Shown: piece after piece, positions 1-8,881 of the stretch
Position numbering within the stretch: position 1 is the first letter of the stretch
Layout: each line of letters begins with the position of its first letter
DNA from: SAR202 cluster bacterium AD-804-J14_MRT_500m
Lineage (GTDB): Bacteria > Chloroflexota > Dehalococcoidia > UBA3495 > GCA-2712585
DNA: 48,416 nucleotides
Reading direction: 5' to 3'
NCBI GenBank assembly: GCA_009391275.1
Contig: VEXF01000010.1
Span: 1-48,416, forward strand
The notes under the pieces: generated by a model
Seen by the model: the letters and a program-made list of their open reading frames with translations, nothing else
Databases searched by the model: none
Told to the model about the DNA's origin: nothing
Made by a program: the position numbers and the translations under genes

Positions 1-2
1 CT

Positions 3-137
3 GTTGAAGTTGATAAACTGGCCGATCTTATCGTGGTTGACGGGGACCCACTATCCGACATACGGGTCCTCCAGGATCCACGTAAAATTCCGCTGATAAT
101 GCAGGCTGGTTGGATCGTGAAAAATTCTCTTAGATGA
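3..137 (+). CDS. Amidohydrolase family protein, C-terminal end (partial)
   Basis: The window opens inside a gene read rightwards in the frame starting at base 3 and ending at TGA 135-137. The 44 visible residues include the stretch LADLIVVDGDPLSDI, followed by a short tail ending in VKNSLR. This is the typical C-terminal beta-sandwich of imidazolonepropionase-like amidohydrolases, where 'adlvvvdgdPl.di..L.dp..i..V...G' closes the composite domain. The metal-binding barrel lies outside the window, so substrate cannot be judged. It converges on the gluconolactonase-like gene that follows. Confidence 0.75.
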   Translation, partial: VEVDKLADLIVVDGDPLSDIRVLQDPRKIPLIMQAGWIVKNSLR

Positions 138-172
138 TCTCGCTCGTACTATAGCCGTGATCTAAGACTTTA

Positions 173-1072
173 TCAGGTAGGCACCTTTATTCCCGGATCA
201 TTTGCCCTAAACATATAAATCGAAGTTCGCGCAGTGAAGTACAGATCTCTCCAATCCGAACCTCCAAAAGCCACATTAGCAGGTACCTCTGGCATCTGGA
301 TTATCCCGATAAGAGATCCATCCGCCTCATACACCCAGCATCCTCCGGGTCCCGTGCAGTAAACCCTTCCCTTGACGTCAACTTTCATGCCATCAGGAAC
401 CCCTTCTTTATCCGAAAACAACTCAGCGAACACTCTATTGTTTGAAAGAGAACCGTCGGGCTCCACATCGAAGGCTCGTATAAGTTGATGGTTGCATACG
501 TTTCCGTTTGCTTTATTTTTTATACATTCCCCATCTAATCGGCTGATTGCAACGTACATCACGGATTCATCTGGCGAGAAAGCAAGCCCATTTGGATATT
601 CACATTCACTTGTCGCGAGTGATAAGGATCCATCTGAACTGACCATAAACACTCCAGAGAAGTCGATTTCGCGTTCATATGGGAGAACTCTGGCACCGGG
701 ATCAGTAAAATAAATATTTCCATTCGAGTGACAAACAACATCGTTTGGACGGTTAAACCGATTTCCCAGGTAAGTTTCTGCTATAGGAACCCATGAACCA
801 TGCTTTTCTTTTCGTGTTACGCGTCTATTCGCTCCTTCACAAATGATCATACGACCTTGTCCATCCATTGTCGTACCGTTACCCCCACCAGAATCCTCCC
901 GCACTACTTGGGATCCTGTATTTCTACTCCATCGAAGTTGCCGATTCGAATGTATATCGACGAAGTACAAGAATCCGTCATGAACCCAAACTGGACCTTC
1001 CGTAAAAACAAACCCGGTTGCCAGAAGCTCGGGGTAGTAAGTCTCAAGAACACTGGACATATCGAAATTCAT
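173..1072 (-). CDS. SMP-30/gluconolactonase/LRE family protein
   Basis: A 299-residue six-bladed beta-propeller of the SMP-30/gluconolactonase family, which are metal-dependent lactonases hydrolysing sugar or other lactones. The metal ligands of the family can be placed: Glu25 in FTEGPVW, Asn161 in YPNGLAFSP and Asp227 in VPDGMKVD; the substrate-loop motif NRPNDVV is at residues 107-113. Length is normal for the family, and no signal peptide is seen, so it is probably cytoplasmic. The start at 1072 has a strong AGGAGG Shine-Dalgarno sequence five to six bases upstream. Actual substrate is unknown. Confidence 0.88.
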   Translation of the reverse strand: MNFDMSSVLETYYPELLATGFVFTEGPVWVHDGFLYFVDIHSNRQLRWSRNTGSQVVREDSGGGNGTTMDGQGRMIICEGANRRVTRKEKHGSWVPIAETYLGNRFNRPNDVVCHSNGNIYFTDPGARVLPYEREIDFSGVFMVSSDGSLSLATSECEYPNGLAFSPDESVMYVAISRLDGECIKNKANGNVCNHQLIRAFDVEPDGSLSNNRVFAELFSDKEGVPDGMKVDVKGRVYCTGPGGCWVYEADGSLIGIIQMPEVPANVAFGGSDWRDLYFTARTSIYMFRANDPGIKVPT

Positions 1073-1136
1073 ACAAACCTCCTATTAGTACCCTATGGAA
1101 AGAATATGCTGGATTTCGATTAGGAGTCAATTAGCA

Positions 1137-1166
1137 TTGACCTAGATTGATCCGTCACAATAAGAT
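1137..1166 (+). promoter_or_regulatory. Candidate sigma70-type promoter for the TPR gene
   Basis: TTGACC (1137-1142) and TAAGAT (1161-1166) are separated by 18 bases, about 70 bases upstream of the ATG at 1240. The boxes are imperfect; a weaker alternative pair overlaps it. Confidence 0.35.
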
Positions 1167-1239
1167 TATATTAATGGGTTGCCATGGGAACCCCCTCGTC
1201 CGGAATTACTATTATTAGCCGGTAGATTGGAGATCACAA

Positions 1240-2577
1240 ATGCGATCGAGTTCAATTCTAAAAGATAGATATGATTTGCCGTTGAGCACTTCATCGCAGT
1301 TAGCCGCAGATTCATATATAGAAGGACTCGATCTTCTGCTTTCCAATAACTATGGCGGCTTGGATTTATTGCAATCTGCTTTGGATGTCGACCAAGAATT
1401 TTCTTTAGCCCACGCGGCTATGGCTACCAGTTTCATGTTTCGGTCGGAAATCGCCAAAGCTGAAACTTCGATCGCTCTGGCCAAAAAGTTTGCAAAAAAA
1501 GTTACCAGCCGTGAACTGGGACACATCAATGCAATACATGCTTTCGTTAAAAAACCTGGGCCGGATGCCAAAGATTTAATCCAAGAACATGTGAAAGAAT
1601 TTCCTAGGGATATGCTTCTGGTCCGCATTGCTAACCGGCTGTTTATCATGGGTTGTTACGGATCCGGAGTTCATAATGCCGCTGATGCAGAATTTGAATG
1701 GATGAAGGGATTAGCTCGATCCTATGGCAATGACTGGGCTTTTCTTGGAATGTACGCGTTTTCGTATAATGAAAAGGGTTTCCTGGATGATGCATTGGAA
1801 ATCGCACAACGATCTCTTGATATCTATCCTCGTAACTCCATGGCTTCGCATGCCGTAGCCCACGTCTTCTTTGAACGTGGCGACTCCATCGGAGGATTAG
1901 AATTCCTTGATCCCTGGATGGTTTCTTACGATAAACGTGCACCATTTTACGTGCACTTATCATGGCATCAAGCCCTTTTCGAGATGGCGTCTGGGAACGT
2001 TACAAGAGCCCATGATTTATATCGAACGGCATTGAGGCCTTCTGTCCTAGGGAAAGAGATAGAAGGCCTCGTAGATTCTGCATCACTCCTATGGCGCATA
2101 CAACTTTACTCTGGCACGCCTCCTCCGTTCAATTGGTCAGAGGTACGTGATCAAGCGCTTCCAGCAGCGGATGTTCCTGGACCGGCATTTAGAGATGCGC
2201 ACGCCGCATTGGCCTTCGCTGGGTCCGGAGATAAAGATGCGTACGATCGGCTAGTTGCTGGTCTCCACGAGTTATCTGACCAAAGGAGTAGCAACCTTAC
2301 CAATGATGTGACTCTACCGCTTGTTCTTGGCATCGGTGCATTTGCGGAAGGGCATTACGCGAAAGCTGTTGATATGATGGAGCCTGCGTATTGGCAATTG
2401 GTTAGACTGGGCGGGAGTAATGCTCAACGGGAAGTATTTGAAGATACATTGATCCAAGCTTATATCAAGGCAGAGAGATTTGAACTTGCTGGCGATTTAC
2501 TAAGGCGAAGGTTGTCCCGGCGGGCGTCGCATCGTGATGAAAACTGGTTGACCTCGACCACCAACCCGAAGGATTGA
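1240..2577 (+). CDS. Tetratricopeptide repeat protein (TTC38-like)
   Basis: A 445-residue all-helical protein built of TPR-like helix pairs. Examples are DLLQSALDVDQEFSLAHAAM near residue 45 and DDALEIAQRSLDIYPRNSMA near residue 190. The overall layout, including the segment around HAVAHVFFERGD and WHQALFEMASG, resembles the TTC38-like TPR family found across bacteria and eukaryotes. No catalytic motif, signal peptide or membrane helix is seen, so a cytoplasmic scaffold role is likely but unproved. ATG at 1240 is preceded by GGAG at a usable distance. Confidence 0.8.
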   Translation: MRSSSILKDRYDLPLSTSSQLAADSYIEGLDLLLSNNYGGLDLLQSALDVDQEFSLAHAAMATSFMFRSEIAKAETSIALAKKFAKKVTSRELGHINAIHAFVKKPGPDAKDLIQEHVKEFPRDMLLVRIANRLFIMGCYGSGVHNAADAEFEWMKGLARSYGNDWAFLGMYAFSYNEKGFLDDALEIAQRSLDIYPRNSMASHAVAHVFFERGDSIGGLEFLDPWMVSYDKRAPFYVHLSWHQALFEMASGNVTRAHDLYRTALRPSVLGKEIEGLVDSASLLWRIQLYSGTPPPFNWSEVRDQALPAADVPGPAFRDAHAALAFAGSGDKDAYDRLVAGLHELSDQRSSNLTNDVTLPLVLGIGAFAEGHYAKAVDMMEPAYWQLVRLGGSNAQREVFEDTLIQAYIKAERFELAGDLLRRRLSRRASHRDENWLTSTTNPKD

Positions 2578-2629
2578 ACCGGGCTACCATCAAATGGTTG
2601 CAAGATTCGATTCTGGGGAGCCATTAAAC

Positions 2630-3331
2630 TCACTCGGTGTAAAGGATTTTGCCACAGCTAGGACAAGGAACGATTTCTTTGCCAGATCTAGCTCGTTGTA
2701 CAAGATGCGTGGGTAAAGAGACGCCGCAAGAACGACACATACCGCGTTCCATTTTTGCTGCCACCACACCACCTTTACCGCGTTTGATGCGCTCATATAC
2801 TCGAAGTGTCTCTTCCTCCATGTGGTCTATAACGTTTTCGCGTTGGATCTCAAGATTTAGTTGATCTTGCTCTAATTCCTGTTTATCTGCAGCCAGTTTG
2901 ATCTGAGTAAGATCCCATCCTTCAAGTTCGTTTTTTAAGACTTGTTCATCCTGCTTCAAGACCTCTTGAATTTCTTCCATTGCAAGCATTGATTCCAATA
3001 CTTCTTCTTGAATACCGTTGAATCTTTTCCTTAAATGCTGAAGTTCTTTTGTCAAATCTTCTAATTCCCTAGGACTGCTAACTGACCCGCCATATAATTT
3101 AGACTCGACTTCTTCCAGTTTTGCACTTATGGACTCGGCTTCTTGCTCCAAGGTTTGGTTGTCTCGTTTAGCTACATTTAAACGCCCTTGACCTACATCT
3201 ACCTTTTCTTCTTGCAATAAGACTGCAGTCCTATCTTCAAAGGTTGCGTTGATTCCAACCAAAGATTCATTGGCTTCCATCAATTGGGAATCAATATTTT
3301 CTAGCTCGCGAATCAATCTAACAGTTGTCAT
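2630..3331 (-). CDS. Zinc-ribbon, coiled-coil protein (CT398/DUF164 type)
   Basis: About 233 residues. The first ~190 are heptad-rich and strongly charged (e.g. LRKRFNGIQEEVLESMLAME), predicting a long antiparallel coiled coil. The end is a C4 zinc ribbon: CRSCG, then about 20 residues later CPSCGKILY. This is the layout of the CT398/HP0958 family, a putative nucleic-acid-binding or chaperone-like family; HP0958 acts in flagellar and RpoN biology in Helicobacter. No flagellar gene is present here. A GTG at 3340 could extend it by three residues; ATG at 3331 is preferred because it begins the conserved TVRLIRELENID stretch. It is divergent from cysS. Confidence 0.82.
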   Translation of the reverse strand: MTTVRLIRELENIDSQLMEANESLVGINATFEDRTAVLLQEEKVDVGQGRLNVAKRDNQTLEQEAESISAKLEEVESKLYGGSVSSPRELEDLTKELQHLRKRFNGIQEEVLESMLAMEEIQEVLKQDEQVLKNELEGWDLTQIKLAADKQELEQDQLNLEIQRENVIDHMEEETLRVYERIKRGKGGVVAAKMERGMCRSCGVSLPTHLVQRARSGKEIVPCPSCGKILYTE

Positions 3332-3505
3332 ACATATCACATCCGACGTCAGCCCAGTGGATGGGATTCTATTTAGCCTAGTTCTTGGGTGTCAAGGCAT
3401 CGGAGGGTACAGCATAAAATTGATCTACTGGTTCAAGTGTAAATGAAATGCAGCCGATCCGGTCAAATGATAGAATCTACAAGGTTAACTACGTGAGGGA
3501 TCGTA

Positions 3506-5683
3506 TTGCTGCATATTTATAACACGTTGTCTAAGCAAGTCGAGGAATTTAAGACCCTTAGACCTGGCCATGTTAGTTTGTACACCTGCGGCCCTACCGT
3601 CTATAGGTTTGCTCACATCGGCAATCTCAGATCCTACCTAATGGCAGACTGGATACGTCGCACCTTGATGCATCAAGGGTTACAAGTAGAACACATAAAA
3701 AACATCACTGATGTAGGCCATATGCGGCAAGAACAACTGGAGCGCGGTGGTGATAAAGTCATCCTTGCTGCTTTGTCTGAAGGGAAAAGTCCTCAAGAAA
3801 TCGCTCAATTTTATACTGATGCTTTTCATAAAGACGAATCAAAACTAAATATAATGAGTGCTAATCACTATCCAAGGGCGACCAATTTTGTACCTCAGAT
3901 GATCGACGTCGTACAACAATTAATCGACAGAGGCTTCGCCTATGAAGCGGGCGACAATATATATTTTGATGTCAGTAAATACGCTAAATATGGGCAACTA
4001 TCGGGTAATACCGGCATAGACCTTATGGATGGCGTTAGGATGGAAGTAGATCCTCTAAAAAGCGACCCTCGAGATTTTACTCTTTGGAAACATGCTGAAC
4101 CCGGACGTCCGATGAAATGGAACAGCCCTTGGGGCGAAGGGTTCCCTGGCTGGCACATAGAATGTTCTGCAATGTCCACACATTATCTAGGAGCGGAACA
4201 AGATATCCATACGGGTGGCGTTGATAATATATTCCCTCACCATGAAGATGAAATAGCCCAAAGCGAGGGGGCTTTTGGGAAACAATACGTCCGTTATTGG
4301 GTTCATGGTCAACATTTATTAGCTGATGGCGTCAAGATGGCAAAGTCAGCTGGAAACGAGTTCATATTATCTGACCTTGAAACTCGAGGGTTTGATCCTC
4401 TTGCACTGAGATATCTATGTCTGACAGTAAGATATAGGCATAGGCTTAATTTCACGTTCTCCGCCCTAAAAGGGGCCCAACGTGCACTCACGCGTCTCCA
4501 AGACAGAATTTGGAGCTGGAGAAACAATACTTCCGTTGATAATGCGAGCGATGAAGGATTACTAGAATGGAGAATCCGGTTTTGGGATGCAGTGAACGAT
4601 GATTTAAATATGCCCCGAGCTTTGGCAATCACCTGGGACATGGTTCACTCAAGCCTATCGAAGGCACAGCGTTTGTCTTTATTGCTAGAATTCGATGAAT
4701 TGCTGGGATTAGGATTATCAAACGTGCCTGCATCGTACAAACTTGAAGACAACGTATATACGATAATAACGGATCGCGAAAACTACAGACGGCAAGCCTT
4801 ATATGATAGATCTGACCAGATTAGGACAAACCTAATCGCTGAAGGCTACCAGGTCCTAGATAGTTTTGAAGGTCCAATCGCTCGCCCGATGACCAACTTC
4901 GAACTTCAACAAGAGATGTGGCCATCTATATCTTCTCCGAGAGAGGTAGACTCTCTTATATCCGACCCGTCGAAGGTTGACTACTCAATAATAATCTCTG
5001 CCTGTAATTACCTTGACGACTTGAAACGATGCACGGACAGTATCTTAAAATTCGCGGGCAACGCGGATTTTGAACTGCTTGTAGTTGACAATGGTTCAAC
5101 AGATGGCTCCGCGCAATGGTTGGAAGAGTTCCAACGCACAAACCAGGCCATTAGGGTCATCCATTGCGACCACCAATTGGGCGATGCCCAGGCTAAAAAT
5201 ATTGGCCTTAAACAAAGCCGCGGAAGGTATGTAATTATGTTGGACACCTCAGTAGAGGTCACCGACGCTTACCTGGCACATATTAAAAACTGCTTAGAGG
5301 ACCCGGATATAGGAGTGATCGGCGCTTGGGGAATTCGCTCCGCTGATTTGCATCATTTCCATGATGAAGTCCAATCAGGTGACGTAGACGCAATGCAAGC
5401 ATATTGTTTTGCCTTCCGTCGCAATCTACTTGAAAAAGTGGGTTTAATGCGCGAATGTTTTCGGTTTTACAGGAACCTCGACCTAGATTATAGCTTTCAA
5501 TTCCGCAACCTAGGTTACCGGATCATTGCAGATGGTAGTATCCCAATAATACGGCACGAACATCGTCAATGGAGTGCTCTAGGAGATGAAGAAAGGGATC
5601 AGCTATCAAAGAAGAATTTCAAACATTTCTTTAAACGTTGGGGGCATAGAAATGACCTCCTTGTCTCTACCAGAAGAATTTAA
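3506..5683 (+). CDS. cysS: Cysteinyl-tRNA synthetase fused to a family 2 glycosyltransferase
   Basis: 725 residues, against about 460-480 for normal CysRS. Residues 1-~465 are a complete synthetase that charges tRNA-Cys. The zinc ligands Cys28 (TCGPTVY), Cys220 (WHIECSAM), His245 and Glu249 (FPHHEDE) are present. So are the HIGN signature at 37-40 and a KMSKS-type loop reading KMAKS at 277-281. After a linker, residues ~491-725 form a GT-A family 2 glycosyltransferase, with the nucleotide-binding motif VVDNGSTDGS near 527-536 and an acceptor-side GLMRECFRFYRNLDLDYSFQ stretch. The usual DxD or NPD motif is replaced by MLDTSVE. No stop or frameshift separates the parts. The start is TTG, with GAGGG seven bases upstream. 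Confidence 0.93.
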   Translation: MLHIYNTLSKQVEEFKTLRPGHVSLYTCGPTVYRFAHIGNLRSYLMADWIRRTLMHQGLQVEHIKNITDVGHMRQEQLERGGDKVILAALSEGKSPQEIAQFYTDAFHKDESKLNIMSANHYPRATNFVPQMIDVVQQLIDRGFAYEAGDNIYFDVSKYAKYGQLSGNTGIDLMDGVRMEVDPLKSDPRDFTLWKHAEPGRPMKWNSPWGEGFPGWHIECSAMSTHYLGAEQDIHTGGVDNIFPHHEDEIAQSEGAFGKQYVRYWVHGQHLLADGVKMAKSAGNEFILSDLETRGFDPLALRYLCLTVRYRHRLNFTFSALKGAQRALTRLQDRIWSWRNNTSVDNASDEGLLEWRIRFWDAVNDDLNMPRALAITWDMVHSSLSKAQRLSLLLEFDELLGLGLSNVPASYKLEDNVYTIITDRENYRRQALYDRSDQIRTNLIAEGYQVLDSFEGPIARPMTNFELQQEMWPSISSPREVDSLISDPSKVDYSIIISACNYLDDLKRCTDSILKFAGNADFELLVVDNGSTDGSAQWLEEFQRTNQAIRVIHCDHQLGDAQAKNIGLKQSRGRYVIMLDTSVEVTDAYLAHIKNCLEDPDIGVIGAWGIRSADLHHFHDEVQSGDVDAMQAYCFAFRRNLLEKVGLMRECFRFYRNLDLDYSFQFRNLGYRIIADGSIPIIRHEHRQWSALGDEERDQLSKKNFKHFFKRWGHRNDLLVSTRRI

Positions 5684-5806
5684 TCGACAACGGGCGATTA
5701 CCCATACTTACCTAGCACTGTGTCTCTGGTGCTCTACGAGGAATTCCCACGATCTTAAATGATGTACCCTAACTCTGTACTTAAAAAAAATTACTGGATA
5801 TAGGAT

Positions 5807-6532
5807 TTGGAAAACAAGGTTACCCAACACAACAAAATTCGGCAAGTACCTTTACTAGAAGGAGAAAGCCCTGTGCAGTTCTTTGCGTGCGACGCTGGCA
5901 TTCTGGAGAACCCCCCTGCTACGGGCGATTTAATGTTATTAACGACCCAAAGATTGATATTATTCCGAGATATAGATGGTCACAACGAGTCACGCATCTC
6001 CACACTAGACAGCATAAATAGTGTAGGTTTACGTCAAAATAATCAGAGTACGAAACCGCTCTACCAAGGACTATCTCTCATACTCCTCGGAGTTTTAACA
6101 TTCTTACTCCTTGGAACCATAAGTACTGGGACGATTGTTGCAGCCCTGCTGGGTGGAGCTATAATTTTGTTAGGAATGCTCATGATTTTCCGGTATATCG
6201 CATGGAAAACAAGCGGAGAAATGATATTTTATTGCGGGTCTTCAGAGATTGTTTTCCCGTTTCACAACAAGGGCATCGGATGCCAGGCCCATTGGTTTTT
6301 TTCTACCCTGTTCGACATCAAAGATAGCAAAATACGGAACGACTCGGTTACAATGTCCGGGCAATTGTTAAACGTTCAATCCCGAAGATCCATGAACGAA
6401 GACATGCCGCAAAATCCATGCGAAGACAAACTTGAGACCGTTACCCCAAATTTAAACCAGGATCCACATCTATCGATTGAGTCGAAACAAGACCACGATC
6501 GAGATGAAAATAGCCACACGCAGCAACCATAG
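5807..6532 (+). CDS. Hypothetical two-helix membrane protein (PH-like N-terminus)
   Basis: A 241-residue protein starting at TTG 5807. Residues 20-75 look like the N-terminal strand-rich part of bacterial PH-type membrane proteins (GDLMLLTTQRLILFRD resembles their 'lTnkRli' motif). Two hydrophobic helices follow at about 88-105 and 109-131, then a soluble region and a polar, Glu/Asp/Asn-rich tail. The last 92 bases overlap the 3' end of tsaD on the other strand. The tail beyond about residue 210 is low in character and may be unconserved. Function is unknown. Confidence 0.6.
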   Translation: MENKVTQHNKIRQVPLLEGESPVQFFACDAGILENPPATGDLMLLTTQRLILFRDIDGHNESRISTLDSINSVGLRQNNQSTKPLYQGLSLILLGVLTFLLLGTISTGTIVAALLGGAIILLGMLMIFRYIAWKTSGEMIFYCGSSEIVFPFHNKGIGCQAHWFFSTLFDIKDSKIRNDSVTMSGQLLNVQSRRSMNEDMPQNPCEDKLETVTPNLNQDPHLSIESKQDHDRDENSHTQQP

Positions 6533-7466
6533 CGCCGTTATCTGTGCATAATACAGGGGCTGGGATCAAGACAGGTACCGGGGACTTAGCATGCATAACA
6601 GATCGCAGCATCGCATTTGCGGTCACACCTCCGCCGAGTAAAATGCCTTTAGCTTTATATTCGATTGCTGCTTGTATCGTCTTTATCACCATCACATCGA
6701 CCACTGAGTCTTGGAACGCGGCTGCTAGATCCTTAACTCTCTCGGCTCTGAGAACGTCTTCTAATTCTCCACCTGGATATACCTGAGATCGCTGAGCGGT
6801 ATGCAATAATGCGGTTTTCACACCACTAAAGCTAAAATCATAAGTGCCTTTTAACATGGCCCTCGGTAGTTTCTGAAAGGATTTGGTACCCTGTGCTGTT
6901 TTTTGGATCTCTGGACCCCCTGGAAAACCTAATCCTAGGATTCTAGCGGCCTTATCAAAAGCTTCCCCAGCTGCGTCGTCACGAGTACGTCCTAAAAGTG
7001 TATATTGACCATGGCCCGCCATCACCAACAAATCGGTATGACCACCAGAGGCGATGAGACAAACCAATGGAAACCCCGGTATTTCTTCCGGTTTGTCCCA
7101 GTCCAACCAGGCTGCATATAAATGGCCTTCCAAATGGTTGACACCGATCAACGGAATCTCCATAGACATTGCAATTGCCTTAGCAGTGTTTACTCCTACT
7201 ATGAGAGCCCCTGCAAGCCCAGGTCCGTAGGTCACTGCAACCGCATCGATCTCTTTTAATTCGATTTTAGCCTGATCTAATGCTTCATTTATGACGGGCA
7301 TCATCTGTAAGATGTGCTGCCTAGACGCCACCTCCGGTACTACACCACCATATCGCTTGTGTATAGCTATCTGAGAGGCTATGACATTTGAGTGCAATTG
7401 TCGTCCATCTTCAACCACCGCTACAGCGGTTTCATCACAAGACGTTTCTATGCCCAAAAGTTTCAT
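6441..7466 (-). CDS. tsaD: tRNA N6-threonylcarbamoyladenosine transferase TsaD
   Basis: 341 residues, full length for TsaD (Gcp/YgjD/Kae1). With TsaB and TsaE it transfers threonylcarbamoyl from threonylcarbamoyl-AMP to A37 of ANN-decoding tRNAs. Seen: N-terminal ASKHA signature LGIETSCDETAVAVVEDG, the metal-binding HLEGH motif at 111-115, and the C-terminal nucleotide-binding segment ILLGGGVTANAMLR and LCTDNGAM. TsaB and TsaE are not in the window. The 3' end overlaps the converging membrane-protein gene by 92 bases. ATG at 7466 is the natural start of the family. Confidence 0.96.
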   Translation of the reverse strand: MKLLGIETSCDETAVAVVEDGRQLHSNVIASQIAIHKRYGGVVPEVASRQHILQMMPVINEALDQAKIELKEIDAVAVTYGPGLAGALIVGVNTAKAIAMSMEIPLIGVNHLEGHLYAAWLDWDKPEEIPGFPLVCLIASGGHTDLLVMAGHGQYTLLGRTRDDAAGEAFDKAARILGLGFPGGPEIQKTAQGTKSFQKLPRAMLKGTYDFSFSGVKTALLHTAQRSQVYPGGELEDVLRAERVKDLAAAFQDSVVDVMVIKTIQAAIEYKAKGILLGGGVTANAMLRSVMHAKSPVPVLIPAPVLCTDNGAMVAACGYFHLDRGLVSTQSIDVDPGLNLG

Positions 7467-7514
7467 GCATTCAAGTATATCCCTATATAGGTTTTTATCA
7501 AAAATTTGATGAGT

Positions 7515-7544
7515 TTACACCCAGAAGAAGGATTTGCTATGATC
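7515..7544 (+). promoter_or_regulatory. Strong sigma70-type promoter with extended -10
   Basis: TTTACA (7515-7520) and TATGAT (7539-7544) are 18 bases apart, and the -10 is preceded by TGC, giving an extended -10. Each box matches consensus at five of six positions. It lies about 35 bases upstream of the CNNM/CorC gene and probably drives the run CNNM-phosphatase-tilS. Confidence 0.55.
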
Positions 7545-7579
7545 GAGTTGGTGGCGGACGCTTTAACTACGTCCCTTGA

Positions 7580-8881
7580 TTGGAGGCGTCCCGGCAAATG
7601 GGGGATAGTGATTATATTAAAATAGGCCTGATGGCCCTATTTCTGGTTACGTCTGCTTTCTTCTCTGGTACGGAAACCGCTTTCATTGCCTTGCAACGGG
7701 TCCGACTGATCCACATGGTTAATACAGGCGTTCCCGGAGCACAGCGGGTTTTCCGAATGGCCCAGCATCCAGAACGGTTTCTCTCTACCGTGTTGCTGGG
7801 AAACAACGTCGTCAATACTGCCGCGGCCGCGCTTGGCACCGCTATAGTTATGTCGCTGATTGATAGTACTATTACCGCATTGGTTGTATCCACAGTTGGC
7901 GTTTCAGTATTAGTTCTTATCTTTAGCGAAGTGTTACCTAAATCGATTGCGGCTAGCCATGCTGAAAAAGTAGCGTTCATTACGATTCGACCGCTTTTAT
8001 TTTTAGAATGGCTCTTTTTCCCCCTGACTAAAGCGCTCAGCATTTTTAGTTCGTTAGCGGCGCGGTTTATCGGGGAAGCTAGGTCAACGACCAATATCAC
8101 TGAGCAAGAAATAAGAAGCTTAATCAACGCAGGCATGGAAACCGGCGCAGTTGATCGATCTGAAGCAGAAATGTTAGAAAAAGTATTTCATTTTGGGGAC
8201 CGCCAAGTTTCAGAGATCATGACTCCGAGACCCGAGATAATTTGGGTCGAACAGGGCACAACGTTAGAACAGCTATTATCAATTTATTCCGAACACTACC
8301 ACACTAGATTTCCAGTTTTTGCTGACTCAATAGATAATGTTTTAGGCCTTTTGTCTATGAAAGACGTATTAAAAGCGACTGCCGATACACAAATGCTATC
8401 AACACAAGTCGTAACTAATTTACTTCGCCCTGCTCATTTTGTCCCGGAGACAAAGACTGTAAGGAGCCTGTTCACCGAACTCAGGGAGAAAGGCCAATCC
8501 ATGGCTATATTAATAGATGAATTCGGTGGCGTCGCTGGACTTGCAACCATGAAACAACTTCTCATGGTTATCGTAGGACCCGTGGGTGAGGAAGGACAAC
8601 CACTAGGACAACCATTGGTAAGAATAGGACACGAGATCTATCTTTTAGACGGGGGATTAGGGATTTATGAGATAAACCATCAACTAGATATAGGTATACC
8701 TGAAGGGAGTTATCAGTCGGTTGCTGGATATATTCTAGATCAGATGGGTCGTATCCCGTCCAAAGGCGATTACCTAGATTGTGGTACCTGGCGAATCACC
8801 GTTGTAGAAATGACTGGATTGAAGGTATCCAGAGTAGAGGTGAAGCCTACTTTTCGTCTTACAGGAACTCAGTCCAAGTGA
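7580..8881 (+). CDS. CNNM/CorC-type (hemolysin C-like) membrane protein with CBS domains
   Basis: About 430 residues. The N-terminal DUF21/CNNM domain has four hydrophobic segments within residues 10-160 and the family motif SAFFSGTETAFIAL. It is followed by a CBS pair (MTPRPEIIWVEQGTTLEQLL and the block around residues 250-330) and a C-terminal CorC/HlyC transporter-associated domain. Members are linked to Mg2+/Co2+ homeostasis. The start is TTG at 7580, or ATG at 7598 six codons in; the latter begins directly before the first helix. The stop overlaps the GTG start of the next gene, so the two are translationally coupled. Confidence 0.9.
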   Translation: MEASRQMGDSDYIKIGLMALFLVTSAFFSGTETAFIALQRVRLIHMVNTGVPGAQRVFRMAQHPERFLSTVLLGNNVVNTAAAALGTAIVMSLIDSTITALVVSTVGVSVLVLIFSEVLPKSIAASHAEKVAFITIRPLLFLEWLFFPLTKALSIFSSLAARFIGEARSTTNITEQEIRSLINAGMETGAVDRSEAEMLEKVFHFGDRQVSEIMTPRPEIIWVEQGTTLEQLLSIYSEHYHTRFPVFADSIDNVLGLLSMKDVLKATADTQMLSTQVVTNLLRPAHFVPETKTVRSLFTELREKGQSMAILIDEFGGVAGLATMKQLLMVIVGPVGEEGQPLGQPLVRIGHEIYLLDGGLGIYEINHQLDIGIPEGSYQSVAGYILDQMGRIPSKGDYLDCGTWRITVVEMTGLKVSRVEVKPTFRLTGTQSK

